Shown: positions 8,296-18,369, numbered from the stretch's first letter. The stretch is 64,000 bases of DNA from Alphaproteobacteria bacterium (GCA_023259375.1 JAHFQC010000014.1:1-64000), one strand, 5' to 3'. The notes: generated by a model not told the origin, from the letters alone. Numbers and translations are program-made.

Positions 8296-9651
8296 ATGAT
8301 CACCGCGGCAAAAAACAAACTTTCGCTTCTTGAGAAGATCGGCTTCGGCAGCGGTGACGCCGCCGTGAACATCGTCTGGTCGGCGCTGGCGATCATCATC
8401 ACCTTCTTCTACACCGACGTGTACCGGCTGAAGGTCGAAGACCTTGTCCTGCTCGGCCTCTTGCCGCGTCTGATCGACGCCTTCGCCGACGTGGCGATGG
8501 GCATCTTCACCGACGGGCGCACCACGCGCTGGGGCCGCTACCGGCCTTATCTGTTCCTGTTTGCCGTGCCGTTCGGCCTCAGCGTCGTGCTGACCTTCAC
8601 CACCCCGGACCTGCCGTATATGGGCAAGCTGATCTGGGCCTACTCGACCTACACGCTGATGATGGTGATCTTCACCACCGTCACCATCCCCTACATCTCG
8701 CTGCCCGGCGTGATCACCGACGATCCCAAGGAGCGGCTTTCGGCCAACGGCTATCGCCTGTTCTTCGCCAAAGGCGCTTCGCTGATGGTCAACATCTTCG
8801 TGCCGATCTTCGCCGCCCGCTGGGGGCAGGAGCACCTGGCGCAAGGCTATCACATTGCCATGATGGTGATGGCGGGGCTGGCGACGCTGATCTTCTTCTT
8901 TTGCTTCTTCACCACCAAGGAGCGGGTGCAGCACAAGACCAAGCCGATGCCGGTCTTCGCGCAGGTCAAGCTTCTGTTCGGCAACAGCCAGTGGCAGATC
9001 CTGTTCTGGGCCTGCATCATCGGCACCACCGGCTACATCATCCGCGGTTCGCTCGGCTTCTATTACGCCAAGTACTATCTCGGCGGCGACGCCAATTTGC
9101 TCGCCACCTTCGTGGCCGTCGGCATTGTCGGCAATATCCTCGCCATGGTGGTTTCGACCTGGCTGACCAAGGTGTTCTGCAAAGTCCAGGTGTTCCGCTG
9201 GTCGCAGATCATCACCTTCGTGCTCTGCGTGGCGATGTACTTTCTGGTCGGACCGCACGACGTCATGCCGGCGCTGGTGATGTACTTCTTCATCAATTTA
9301 ATCGTCGACCTGCAGGGGCCGGTGTTCTGGTCGGTCATTTCGGAAGCGGTGGATTACGGCCAGGTCAAAACCGGCAAGCGCGTCGCCGGCCTTGCCTTCG
9401 GCGGCATCTCCTTCGCCCAGAAGGCCGGCATGGGCATCGGCGCCGGTGTGGTGGCACTGCTGCTGCTGGCGTTCCATTACCAGCCGGATGTCGTGCAGAG
9501 CCAATACACCCTCAACGGTATCGCCTTATCCCTGACGGTGATTTCGGGCGTCTTCCAGCTCGGAATGGGTCTTTTGATGTACGGCTACTTCATCACCGAC
9601 AAGTATTATAACCAGAACATCCGCCAACAGGTGACGGAACAGACGCCATGA
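8296..9651 (+). CDS. GPH-family pentoside:cation symporter (MFS)
   Basis: 451 residues and about 12 membrane helices. The start KLSLLEKIGFGSGDAAVN and LPRLIDAFADVAMGIFTD followed by TRWGRYRPY are signatures of glycoside-pentoside-hexuronide symporters (XynB/MelB group). It lies 6 bp after GH43 and overlaps the GH51 gene by four bases (ATGA). It probably carries arabino-oligosaccharides through the inner membrane for the cytoplasmic arabinofuranosidase. Confidence 0.87.
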   Translation: MITAAKNKLSLLEKIGFGSGDAAVNIVWSALAIIITFFYTDVYRLKVEDLVLLGLLPRLIDAFADVAMGIFTDGRTTRWGRYRPYLFLFAVPFGLSVVLTFTTPDLPYMGKLIWAYSTYTLMMVIFTTVTIPYISLPGVITDDPKERLSANGYRLFFAKGASLMVNIFVPIFAARWGQEHLAQGYHIAMMVMAGLATLIFFFCFFTTKERVQHKTKPMPVFAQVKLLFGNSQWQILFWACIIGTTGYIIRGSLGFYYAKYYLGGDANLLATFVAVGIVGNILAMVVSTWLTKVFCKVQVFRWSQIITFVLCVAMYFLVGPHDVMPALVMYFFINLIVDLQGPVFWSVISEAVDYGQVKTGKRVAGLAFGGISFAQKAGMGIGAGVVALLLLAFHYQPDVVQSQYTLNGIALSLTVISGVFQLGMGLLMYGYFITDKYYNQNIRQQVTEQTP

Positions 9652-11537
9652 CCAGAACCATTACCGTTCATGCCGATAAGCCCGGTGCGGCGATCAACCC
9701 GCAAATGTGGGGTCTGTTCTTCGAGGATATCAACTTCGGCGCCGATGGCGGGCTCTATGCCGAGCTGGTCGAGAATCGCAGCTTCTCGTTTCCCGATCCC
9801 CTGACCGGCTGGCAGAAGATCTCGCCCAGCAAGGCGCGCGGCACGCTCTCGATTGAGAGCAAGGATGCGTTCGCGGCCTATCATCCGCGCTATGTGCGCC
9901 TGCAGTCGGAAGGGGCTGATGCGTTCGGCATTGCGAATGAAGGCTTCCGCGGCATGGGTCTCAAGGCGGGCGAGGGCTGTGACCTCACCCTGCGCCTGCG
10001 CTGCGTGTCGGGCACGCCGGCGCTGCGCGTGGCGTTCTATGCCGAGAACGGCACATTGCTTGAGCAGATCAAGCTCGAAAATCTCCCTGCTACTTGGGAC
10101 CAGCGGACGGCGGTGCTGCGTCCCGCGGCGAGCGACGTCAAAGCCAAGCTCTATCTCCTGCTCGACGGCGCCGGCACGGTCGACATCGATCTCGTCTCGC
10201 TGTTCCCGCAGGCGACGTGGAAACGCCGCCCGGGCGGACTTCGCGCCGACATGGTGCAAGTGCTGGCTGATATGAAGCCCGGCTTCCTGCGCTTCCCCGG
10301 CGGCTGCATCGTCGAAGGCAGCGAGCTCGATAAGCGCTATCCGTGGAAAGCCACCATTGCGCCGGTTGAGGAGCGTCCGCTCCTGATCAACCGCTGGAAC
10401 TACGAGTTCCTGCATCGTCCGGCCCCGGATTATTACCAGTCTTTCGGCCTCGGCTTTTACGAGTATTTCCTGCTCTGCGAAGACATTGGCGCCGCGCCGA
10501 TGCCGATCATCAATTGCGGTATGGCCTGTCAGTTCAATTCCGGCGAACTGGCGCCGATGGAAGAAATCGACAGCTTCATTCAGGACGCGCTCGATCTGGT
10601 CGAATTCGCCAACGGTCCGGCCTCGTCCGAATGGGGCGGCAAGCGCGCCGCCATGGGCCATCCGGCGCCGTTCCATCTCACTATGCTTGGTATCGGCAAC
10701 GAGCAATGGGGCGCGCAATATATTGAGCGCCTCACCGCCTTCGTCACTGCGTTCCGCGCCAAGTGTCCCGAGATCAAGCTGATCGCGTCCGCCGGTCCCG
10801 AACCGGCCGATGAGCGGTTCCAGTATCTCTGGCCGCAGTTCCGCGCCCTCGGCGTCGATATCGTCGACGAGCATTGCTATGCGCGTCCGCCGTGGTTCTA
10901 CGCCAACACCCATCGTTACGATCAATACGACCGTAGCGGTCCCAAGGTGCTGTTCGGGGAATACGCCGCGCAAAGCGACAAGATGGTGAGCCCCAACAAC
11001 GTCAACGATCTCGAATGCGCGCTGGCCGAAGCCGCCTATATGACGGGCCTCGAGCGCAATGCCGATGTCGTGGCTATGGCCGCCTATGCGCCGCTGTTCG
11101 CCCATCGCGATGCCTGGCAATGGATGCCCGATCTGATCTGGGTGGACAATCTCTCGGTCGTGCGCACGCCGAACTATTACGTGCAGCAGCTCTTTGCGAC
11201 CAATCGCGGTGATGTGGTGCTGCCGGCCGAACTCACCGAAGCCGAGGACGAGCGGTTCTTCGTCAATGCCGTGCGCGAAGCCGGAAGCGGCGACGTCATT
11301 CTGAAGATCGTCCATCCCGGCGATGGGACCGAGCAAGTCACCATCGTCCTCAATGGTGCCACCGCCGTTGTGGCGAGCCAGACAGTTTTGTCCGGCGCCA
11401 GCTTGGCCGATCGCAACAGCTTCGACGAACCCGAGAAGGTCGCCCCGCAACGCGCAGCGGTCACGCTGATCGGCAACAGCATCGGCCTCAGGCTGAAGGC
11501 CCATTCCTTGACGGTCTTGCGTATCAAGACGGCTTGA
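9648..11537 (+). CDS. GH51 alpha-L-arabinofuranosidase
   Basis: 629 residues with no signal peptide, so probably cytoplasmic. The N-terminal strand NPQMWGLFFEDINFGADGG is typical of the family. A beta-rich insert (about 55-190) resembles a carbohydrate-binding module as in larger GH51 enzymes. The barrel carries the acid/base Glu352 in GNEQWG and the nucleophile Glu438 in LFGEYAAQ. It should release arabinose from imported arabino-oligosaccharides (EC 3.2.1.55). It is the last gene of the arabinan operon, overlapping the symporter by four bases. Confidence 0.9.
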   Translation: MTRTITVHADKPGAAINPQMWGLFFEDINFGADGGLYAELVENRSFSFPDPLTGWQKISPSKARGTLSIESKDAFAAYHPRYVRLQSEGADAFGIANEGFRGMGLKAGEGCDLTLRLRCVSGTPALRVAFYAENGTLLEQIKLENLPATWDQRTAVLRPAASDVKAKLYLLLDGAGTVDIDLVSLFPQATWKRRPGGLRADMVQVLADMKPGFLRFPGGCIVEGSELDKRYPWKATIAPVEERPLLINRWNYEFLHRPAPDYYQSFGLGFYEYFLLCEDIGAAPMPIINCGMACQFNSGELAPMEEIDSFIQDALDLVEFANGPASSEWGGKRAAMGHPAPFHLTMLGIGNEQWGAQYIERLTAFVTAFRAKCPEIKLIASAGPEPADERFQYLWPQFRALGVDIVDEHCYARPPWFYANTHRYDQYDRSGPKVLFGEYAAQSDKMVSPNNVNDLECALAEAAYMTGLERNADVVAMAAYAPLFAHRDAWQWMPDLIWVDNLSVVRTPNYYVQQLFATNRGDVVLPAELTEAEDERFFVNAVREAGSGDVILKIVHPGDGTEQVTIVLNGATAVVASQTVLSGASLADRNSFDEPEKVAPQRAAVTLIGNSIGLRLKAHSLTVLRIKTA

Positions 11538-11861
11538 GCGGAAGTAAGGTCCTCCTCACGCTCCCTATCGTGTGCCATCTGCGCCCTTATAATCGTTCGG
11601 TGGCCGCCGTGGAAACGGCTCATGAGCGGTAGGTACCTGATGAGGCGACTGTGGCACGTGGTGTCCTTTGCCGATTCTGGCGCCTCTGTTGATGGCAGGT
11701 CTATCGCAAAGGTACCGGCATGCTATGACTGTGCGTGTGTCCAACCAGCTATGCGCCTCATCCGGTTGCGAATGACGTGTCCCGCATAGGCGATCTTGAG
11801 CATGGTATTTTTCATGCTGTTGGGTGTTATTAAGTTATTGAGAAGAAAGAGAAGTATCATT
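11538..11861. other. Intergenic stretch between convergent genes
   Basis: No frame here has a recognisable domain or ribosome site. The stretch separates the GH51 gene from a guaA-like repeat and the CE15 gene on the other strand; it may hold remnants of island sequence. Confidence 0.4.
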
Positions 11862-11876
11862 ATCGAGTGGGAGTGA
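11862..11876 (+). repeat. guaA 3'-end-like attachment site, copy 2
   Basis: ATCGAGTGGGAGTGA, identical to the copy at 1852. The bases after it share pieces with those after copy 3 (CTGG-rich block with CACCAGCTG, then CTCGAA and TTTGCAG/TTCTGCA), as expected if both mark island ends recognised by related integrases. No integrase remains next to it. Confidence 0.62.
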
Positions 11877-11884
11877 GGCACTGT

Positions 11885-11913
11885 CTGGTGGCAGCACCAG
11901 CTGCCGCCACCAG
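11885..11913. terminator. Imperfect hairpin next to att copy 2
   Basis: CTGGTGGCAGC (11885-11895) pairs with GCTGCCGCCACCAG (11900-11913) apart from three extra bases. Placed between convergent genes, it could end transcription or be part of the integrase-binding arm region. Confidence 0.35.
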
Positions 11914-11965
11914 GCGAAGCTCGAAATTTGCAGCTCAGATGAACCAATGCTGAGAGCAGTGATTG

Positions 11966-13513
11966 TCACTGGGCTGGCGGTCTGTGGCCGATAAATTTGT
12001 CGGCCCACTGCAGGAAGTATTTCACGTTAGGCTGATCGGTGTGGCCGCCGTCGTGCTGGCGCCACGCCAACTGTCCGTCCAAGAGACCAGTGTTGACTGG
12101 CGGCATCTTGGCAGTGTGTTCGTCGTTGCCAAGTCCGATGTCCTTGGCACCCAGCAATTTGAACACGGCTCCGGCGTTGATGGCCGCCATGAAGCTGCCT
12201 TGCTGATCGAGCCAATGGGCATCGCCCTTTTCCGGGATACCATAGCTGACAAAGGTCAGACGCGGTGCGCAGAGCGCAAGCAGCTCATTGGAATCGACCG
12301 GCAGGTCGTTGGGTGTCAGGGCGGCGGGGACCGCTGCCGCGGCACCGTATTTGAGGAAGTTGCCGGCCATCCAATAATATTCGCTGCCGGTAAGATTGGT
12401 CAGGTCCTCGCCCCAGTAGCGCCGCATCGGCGTGGCGCCGCCTTTGCCGGAAGAGCCGATCAGCACCATGGCAAAACGCTTGTCGAACGCCATGGTGACG
12501 AGGGCCGCCTTGCCGTAGCGCGATACGCCTTCGATTCCGACATGATGGGCATCGATCGCCGGATCGCTGGCCAGATAGTCGAGACCGCGGCTGGCGCCCC
12601 AGGCCCAGGCCCGCAGCGCACCCCAATCGTCGGGCTTGCGCGGCAGGCCCTTGTTGACCAGACCGATAATGCCGCTGGTGAGGCCGGCGCCGTTATCGGC
12701 TTGAACGCTGGCCGGGTCGAGAACGGCATAGCCCCAGCCGTCGGCGATCAGTTGTTGGGTCGACGGCGGATCGCCATCCATGACCGGCATCCGCGCCATC
12801 GGCGCCGGCTTGATCAATGCATAGGCTTGATGGCGTTCGAAAACGGCTTTCAAGCTCGGATCCTGCTTGACCAGCAGCGCTTTCATCGCGGCGTCGATTT
12901 TCTCGAGTTCGTCGCGGGCGGGCTCGACCGGATTGGGGAATTCGCTGCGGCCGAACATCATCAGCAGCGGAACCGGGCCATTGGCGTTGGCCGGAACCAC
13001 CACGGTCATCGCGATGTCGACGCGAATGCCCGGAGTGGCCGCGTTGTCGACGTGACCGACCAGCTTCTTGGCGATCACGGGAAACATGCCGACCCGCTCG
13101 TGATCTTCGGCCACGACGCGCCAGGTCACCGCCGGGACGTTGGTCGGCACGCGGCCGTACATCTCGCGCGAAAAATCCTCGATCAGTTCGGCACGCCGCG
13201 CGGCCCACTGGGTCGGCGTGGTGACTTTGCGGCCGTCCTTGAACGTCAACGGATCGGGCAAAGGATAAGGATTGGCGACAGCGGCATTATACGAAGCATG
13301 GTTCGGGGCTTTTTCATTGCCGCTCGGCTCTGGACGCATGGCAGCGATGCCGAGTTTTTGCATCATCAATGCGCGGTCCTGATCGGCCGTCAGGGTCTGC
13401 GGTGCCGGCAATTTTGCGATGGGGGCGGCGCCGGCCGAAAGCGCCAATAGGCAAACCGCGGCGGTCGCTAGTCCAAGACGTATAGTGTGTGGCCGTGCAG
13501 GCGTGCTGTGCAT
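11966..13513 (-). CDS. CE15 glucuronoyl esterase (first copy)
   Basis: 515 residues; GGGAGGAG lies a few bases before the ATG. A signal peptide ends near SAGAAP. The alpha/beta-hydrolase core has the CE15 nucleophile motif GVSRYGK (Ser331) and the C-terminal RQHDGGHTDQPN (His491). VLDPASVQADNGAGL and WGALRAWAWGASRGLDYL are family hallmarks. The position that carries the acidic residue in fungal enzymes reads GSSGKGG, so the acid probably comes from another loop, as known for many bacterial members. It should cleave esters between 4-O-methyl-glucuronate of xylan and lignin alcohols. It is divergent from a TonB receptor. Confidence 0.85.
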   Translation of the reverse strand: MHSTPARPHTIRLGLATAAVCLLALSAGAAPIAKLPAPQTLTADQDRALMMQKLGIAAMRPEPSGNEKAPNHASYNAAVANPYPLPDPLTFKDGRKVTTPTQWAARRAELIEDFSREMYGRVPTNVPAVTWRVVAEDHERVGMFPVIAKKLVGHVDNAATPGIRVDIAMTVVVPANANGPVPLLMMFGRSEFPNPVEPARDELEKIDAAMKALLVKQDPSLKAVFERHQAYALIKPAPMARMPVMDGDPPSTQQLIADGWGYAVLDPASVQADNGAGLTSGIIGLVNKGLPRKPDDWGALRAWAWGASRGLDYLASDPAIDAHHVGIEGVSRYGKAALVTMAFDKRFAMVLIGSSGKGGATPMRRYWGEDLTNLTGSEYYWMAGNFLKYGAAAAVPAALTPNDLPVDSNELLALCAPRLTFVSYGIPEKGDAHWLDQQGSFMAAINAGAVFKLLGAKDIGLGNDEHTAKMPPVNTGLLDGQLAWRQHDGGHTDQPNVKYFLQWADKFIGHRPPAQ

Positions 13514-13851
13514 GATCTCCTCCCTGGAACGTCGGTCTGCTTGCCGACGACACTACATCGTTTAAGGCGCCGTATTCCTCCGCGAATGTTGTGGCGTCGG
13601 TGCCGCAGCCCGCACCAAGCCGCATGGCTCGCCTGCAAAATCAATTGGCGGAAATTTCCGTGTCATTCGTCCATCTGAAAAATACGGCGCAATTTGCGGA
13701 TTGTGCGCCGGTCTAGCGGCCGACCAGTCTTCTCCATTGGCCGATCGCGCATAACTAATTTGCGGAATTAGTTTCCCCATTCGTTGTTGGCTGATGGCTG
13801 TGCCTGTGAGGCGCGGCGGAGAAGAGAAAACAACCAGGGGAAACCAGAGAT
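13514..13851. promoter_or_regulatory. Divergent promoter region with three AATTTGCGGA-like repeats
   Basis: Between the CE15 gene and the TonB receptor lie three related elements: CAATTGGCGGAAATT at 13642-13656, CAATTTGCGGATTG at 13690-13703, and a perfect inverted repeat AACTAATT-TGCGG-AATTAGTT at 13753-13773. Shared core and near-dyad symmetry suggest binding sites for one regulator. No gene is seen here. Confidence 0.5.
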
Positions 13852-16737
13852 ATGTTAAGCCGGGATATTAGACGCCTGTTGGTCGGAACGGTGAGCGTCG
13901 TCGCTCTGTCCGGGGCGGCCTTCGCGCAAGCCCACAATTCGTCCAGCGGAGCAAACGAGCAGATCGAAACGATCACCGTCACGGGCTCACGTCTCATCAC
14001 CAATGGCAATGACGCGCCGACGCCGTTGACCGTCGTGTCGGTCGCCGATTTGCAGCTCACCACGCCGTCGGATGTTCCCGACGCCCTCAACAAGCTGCCC
14101 GTGTTCATGGGTTCGCGCAGTCCGCGCACGACCGGTGGCGCCAATCAGAACTGGGCCGGCAACGTCCTCAGCCTGCGCAACTTCGGTTCGACGCGTACCT
14201 TGATCCTGCTCAACGGCAACCGCGTTGCCACCACCGACCACGCTGGCAACACCGACGTCAACACGCTGCCATCCGATCTGATGGAACGCGTCGATGTCGT
14301 CACCGGCGGCGCCTCGGCGGTTTACGGCACTGACGCTGTCACCGGTGTGGTCAACTTCGTGATCAATTCCAAATACAACGGCTTCAAGGTCAGCGGTCAG
14401 GGCGGCATTTCCTCGTACGGCGATGACGCGTCCTGGAAAGTGTCGATGGTCGGCGGCATGGATATTCTCGGCGGTCGCGGGCATGCCGAATTCAGCCTCA
14501 ACCATTACAATTCGGACGGCATTTCGACCATGATGACGCGCCCGAATGGTTCGAATATGTACACCATGCCGGGCAACGGCACGGCCGCCAATCCGTTCCA
14601 CCTGATTTCGGATTCGCGTCTGCCGAACTATACCCCGGGCGGCTACATCTCGACCGGTGTGCTGGCCAACAAATTTTTCTGTGCCAACGGCCAGCTTTGC
14701 CCATTTGCGCACGGCGGTGCGTCGGGTACGGCCAATGACGAGATTGGCGGCGACGGTGGCTACGGCGGCGAAGCGGCTCCTGGTGTCAACGCCAATCCGT
14801 GGCTGGTCGCCAGTCTGAAGAACACGCAGTTCTTCGGCCGTTTCGACTACGACGTGACCAAGTACATTCATTCCTATGTTCAGTTCAGCGCGACACAGTC
14901 GACCAGTTTCAACGTCTACTTCCCCAACAATTATGTGATGAAGTACGCGGCGGATAACGCCTATCTGCCGGCTTCGGCCAAGACGCAGTTGGATGCGGCC
15001 GGACAGACGACCTTTACCATGGGCCGTTCGATCCAGAACCAAGTGGGTGGCGATTCCAATGCCTATACCAGCGGTATGACCGTGACGTGGGGATTGGATG
15101 GTACGCTGTTCGACGATTACAAGTGGGACTTCCACTACACCCACGCCAACAACGATCTCAACGAGTCCTCGCCCTACAACATCAATTTCCAGAAGCTCGC
15201 TGCGGCTTCCGATGCGGTGATTAATCCGGCGACCGGCGGTGCCGTTTGCCGCGTGTCGCTAACGAATCCCACACTTTATCCGGGTTGCATCGCGCTTGAT
15301 GCGTTCGGCCCGACTGCGACCACGAACAGCGCCTTCAACTACATCACCGAGGATACGGTGTGGAAGGCGAAGAACACCATGGACGATCTCGGTGCCAACA
15401 TTTCCGGCACTGTAGCCGATCTCTGGGCCGGTCCGCTGAAGATGGCCATGTCGGCCGAGTGGCACCGGATGGCTCTGGAAATCGACAGCAAATATGACCC
15501 AGTCAAGAAAATCGATTGCACCGGCATTAGCGCCCTGGTGTGCGATCCGACCAAAGCGGTGTTCAACAACGTGAATGCGCCGTTGCACGAGGTTTCGGAA
15601 GATGTCACCGAAGTGGCTGCCGAAATGGACCTTCCGCTGCTCAAGGGTCTGCCGTTCGCTCAGGAGGTCGATTTCAACGGCGCGGCGCGGTATGCGCGCT
15701 ACAGCGTCAGCGGCGACGCCATCACCTGGAAGCTCGGCCTCGTGTGGAATGTCTCCGATGAATTGCTGTTCCGCGGCACGCAATCGCGCGATATCCGGGC
15801 ACCCACGCTCAATAATATGTTTGCCCCGATTTCCGCCAACGTGTCGGCGTTCAATGACTATCTCACTGGCGTGACGGGAAACCTGACTCTGCAAAGCATG
15901 GGTAACCGCAACCTGAAGCCGGAAGTCGCGCAGACGGTGACCGCCGGCGCCGTTTATCGCCCGGATTGGCTGCACGGCTTTTCGATTTCGGCCGACTGGT
16001 ACCAGATCATCATCCGCAACGCGATTTCGTCGGTCAGTGGCGGCAGCACGTCGGCGGAAAAACAGTGCATCGCATCGGGCGGCACATCGCCGTTCTGTCC
16101 GTTGGTGATCCGCCCATATCCGATCACCAACACGTCGGCGGCTAATTTCCCAACCATGGTCCTGTCCGAGGCGCTCAACATCTCCAAGACTTCGACGCAC
16201 GGTATCGACCTGGAACTCAACTACGGCACGGATCTGGCCAATTGGTTCGACAGCCTCGCAGGCACGTTGAATATGCGCCTGATGGCTGCGTATCAGCCGA
16301 GCCTGTTGTCGCAATCGATACCGGGAGCGGTCATCACCAATGCCGCCGGTGCGGCGGGCTCTATGGGCGGCGGCGGTGCCGCCAAGCGTCTCACCTTCGT
16401 TGCCAACTACAGCCTCGGTGACGTTACGGTGAACCTGATGGAACGTTGGCATAGCGCCGAACGGCAGAATTCGGATCCGACCTTGATCTTCGCGGCTTCT
16501 AACGTGCCCTCGATCGCGTATACCGACTTGAACCTCAGCTACAAGTTCAAGCTGCGCGATCACGACGAGGACCAGAGTGCCGAATGGTTCCTGTCGGTCG
16601 AGAACCTGTTCAATCAGAAACCGCATATCTGGATGTCGATATCGAACAGTTCGGCCCAGGGTTACTCCTATCCGGCGACGTCCGACGAGGACGTGATCGG
16701 TCGCTACTTCACGATGGGTGTCCGCTACAAGATGTAG
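13852..16737 (+). CDS. TonB-dependent receptor of the CE15 locus
   Basis: 961 residues with a signal peptide ending near AAFAQA. The TonB-box-like IETITVTGSRL is followed by a plug with PSDVPDALNKLPVF, RTLILLNGNRV and VDVVTGGASAVYGTDAVTGVVNFVI. The barrel ends in YFTMGVRYKM, where most such proteins end in Phe. No STN domain is present, unlike its paralogue at 18370-21471, with which it shares plug wording. It is flanked by two CE15 esterases, so glucuronoxylan-derived or lignin-carbohydrate fragments are the likely cargo. Confidence 0.88.
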   Translation: MLSRDIRRLLVGTVSVVALSGAAFAQAHNSSSGANEQIETITVTGSRLITNGNDAPTPLTVVSVADLQLTTPSDVPDALNKLPVFMGSRSPRTTGGANQNWAGNVLSLRNFGSTRTLILLNGNRVATTDHAGNTDVNTLPSDLMERVDVVTGGASAVYGTDAVTGVVNFVINSKYNGFKVSGQGGISSYGDDASWKVSMVGGMDILGGRGHAEFSLNHYNSDGISTMMTRPNGSNMYTMPGNGTAANPFHLISDSRLPNYTPGGYISTGVLANKFFCANGQLCPFAHGGASGTANDEIGGDGGYGGEAAPGVNANPWLVASLKNTQFFGRFDYDVTKYIHSYVQFSATQSTSFNVYFPNNYVMKYAADNAYLPASAKTQLDAAGQTTFTMGRSIQNQVGGDSNAYTSGMTVTWGLDGTLFDDYKWDFHYTHANNDLNESSPYNINFQKLAAASDAVINPATGGAVCRVSLTNPTLYPGCIALDAFGPTATTNSAFNYITEDTVWKAKNTMDDLGANISGTVADLWAGPLKMAMSAEWHRMALEIDSKYDPVKKIDCTGISALVCDPTKAVFNNVNAPLHEVSEDVTEVAAEMDLPLLKGLPFAQEVDFNGAARYARYSVSGDAITWKLGLVWNVSDELLFRGTQSRDIRAPTLNNMFAPISANVSAFNDYLTGVTGNLTLQSMGNRNLKPEVAQTVTAGAVYRPDWLHGFSISADWYQIIIRNAISSVSGGSTSAEKQCIASGGTSPFCPLVIRPYPITNTSAANFPTMVLSEALNISKTSTHGIDLELNYGTDLANWFDSLAGTLNMRLMAAYQPSLLSQSIPGAVITNAAGAAGSMGGGGAAKRLTFVANYSLGDVTVNLMERWHSAERQNSDPTLIFAASNVPSIAYTDLNLSYKFKLRDHDEDQSAEWFLSVENLFNQKPHIWMSISNSSAQGYSYPATSDEDVIGRYFTMGVRYKM

Positions 16738-16844
16738 TGGACGGATTACCACCTCCCCAGGTGGCGTCACTGGCGTCCATACCGACCGGTGTGGACGCAC
16801 CTTTTTTGCAAGCGCATCGCCTGGGAAGAACCAGGGAGGATAAC

Positions 16845-18281
16845 GTGCGTATGAAGGATGCAAAGTGCAGCGTGTCCCGTCGGGCGCTGGTGTGTTTGCC
16901 TGCCGCGCTTTTGATGTACGGAGCGCTGGGCTACGGGGCGGATCACTTCAAGAATTCCGAGGCGCCGCGTCTCGACATGGGCAATCGCCCGCCGAGCGCC
17001 GAAATGCAGAAGCTCACGGCGGAAAACGAAGCGGAACACGCCCGTGAAATGAAGGTTTTAGGCCTCACGGCGCTGCGCAGCGGTCACAACGGGACCAATC
17101 CCGATGCGCCCAATGCGGCCAATTACGACGAGGCTTTGGCGGGGCCGTTCGGCTACTCGCCGGATGTCCTTAAGCTGAAGAGCGGCGATCACGCTGCGAC
17201 TTCTGCCGATTGGTGGAACAAGCGGTGTCCGGAAATCATCGCCGCTGCCGAGGCCGAGCTGTACGGTCGCTTGCCGGCCGTCATTCCCGGCGTCAAATGG
17301 GAGGCCGCTGCTGCCCGCGATGTTACGGTCGGTTCGGTGAAGGCCGTTAGCCGCCGCATCATCGGGCATGTCGACAACTCCGCCTATCCAGCGATCGCGG
17401 TCGACATCCAGATGGAGGAAGCTCTTCCCGCCAATGTCAAAGGCAAGGTGCCGGTCATCATCCAGTTCGGATGGCTGACGCCGCCGATGTTGCCGCCGGG
17501 AGTCAAAATGCCGGCATCGCCGCCGGGCCCGGACTGGCGCGAACAGATTCTCGCGCGCGGCTGGGGCTATGTTGTGCTCGATCCGTCCAGCATTCAGGCC
17601 GACAACGGTGCGGGCTTGAACGCGGGCATCATCGGTCTGGTCAATAAAGGCCAGCCGCGCAAGATGGACGAGTGGGGCGCGCTGCGGGCGTGGGCGTGGG
17701 GCGCTGGGCAGGCTCTCGATTACCTCGCGACCGATCCGCATGTGGCCGCGAATAGGGTCGGAATTTCCGGTCATTCGCGCTACGGCAAGGCGACGCTGGT
17801 GACCATGGCGTTCGATCAGCGCTTTGCGATTGCCTTTATCAGTTCGTCCGGCACTGGCGGCGCCAAGCTGCTCAAGCGGTATTTCGGCGAGACGATCGAG
17901 GACTTGGCGCAGGCCCATGAGTTCCACTGGATGGCCGGCACGTTCATGCGTTATGCCGCCGATCCTTTGAGCGTCAAGGATCTGACCGTCGACGCCGATG
18001 CCGTGCTGGCCTTGTGCGCCCCGCGGCCAATCTTCCTCGGCAACGGATCGATTGCCGCTGGTGATGCGTGGACCGATTCCAAGGGCCAGTTCATTGCCGC
18101 GGTTGCCGCCGGCCAAGCCTATCGCCTGCTGGGCAAGAAGGATCTCGGCACCGACCAATTCCCCGGTACCGGACCCGCTCTCATCTCCGGCGACATCGGC
18201 TTTCGCCAGCATCAGTACGGTCACACCCAGGATCCCAATTGGCCGATCTTCCTGGAATTCGCGGCCAAGCACCTGAAGTAG
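16845..18281 (+). CDS. CE15 glucuronoyl esterase (second copy)
   Basis: 478 residues from GTG at 16845, placed five bases after GGAGG; an ATG two codons later (16851) is the alternative. A leader with SRRALVCLPAALLMYGALGYGA could be a Sec or Tat signal. GHSRYGK gives the nucleophile Ser311 and FRQHQYGHTQDPN the catalytic His. It is clearly paralogous to the enzyme at 11966-13513 (shared VLDPSSIQADNGAGLN, WGALRAWAWGAG), and again SSSGTGG replaces the fungal acid site. It follows the TonB receptor by about 107 bp on the same strand, so is probably cotranscribed. Confidence 0.85.
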   Translation: MRMKDAKCSVSRRALVCLPAALLMYGALGYGADHFKNSEAPRLDMGNRPPSAEMQKLTAENEAEHAREMKVLGLTALRSGHNGTNPDAPNAANYDEALAGPFGYSPDVLKLKSGDHAATSADWWNKRCPEIIAAAEAELYGRLPAVIPGVKWEAAAARDVTVGSVKAVSRRIIGHVDNSAYPAIAVDIQMEEALPANVKGKVPVIIQFGWLTPPMLPPGVKMPASPPGPDWREQILARGWGYVVLDPSSIQADNGAGLNAGIIGLVNKGQPRKMDEWGALRAWAWGAGQALDYLATDPHVAANRVGISGHSRYGKATLVTMAFDQRFAIAFISSSGTGGAKLLKRYFGETIEDLAQAHEFHWMAGTFMRYAADPLSVKDLTVDADAVLALCAPRPIFLGNGSIAAGDAWTDSKGQFIAAVAAGQAYRLLGKKDLGTDQFPGTGPALISGDIGFRQHQYGHTQDPNWPIFLEFAAKHLK

Positions 18282-18317
18282 AGATTGTCCTGCATTCCCC
18301 AATTTGGCAGGGCAAAC

Positions 18318-18360
18318 GGAACACAGACGGCAAACGAGGGCACCCCGCCGTCTGTGTTCC
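18318..18360. terminator. Bidirectional terminator hairpin
   Basis: GGAACACAGACGGC (18318-18331) pairs perfectly over 14 bases with GCCGTCTGTGTTCC (18347-18360), with a 15-base loop. It lies between two convergent genes, 36 bp after the CE15 stop and 9 bp before the TonB receptor's stop, so it can serve both. Confidence 0.75.
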
Positions 18361-18369
18361 AATTCAGAT

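Noticed and set aside
4423-9258. A 1,611-codon open frame on the minus strand opposite the TonB, GH43 and symporter genes
   Set aside because: It is antisense to three well-supported genes, His/Arg/Gly-rich without domains, and explained by codon bias at high GC that removes stop codons.
18318-18360. 14-bp perfect inverted repeat as insertion sequence ends
   Set aside because: There is no transposase and only 15 bases lie between the arms; it is a terminator between convergent genes.
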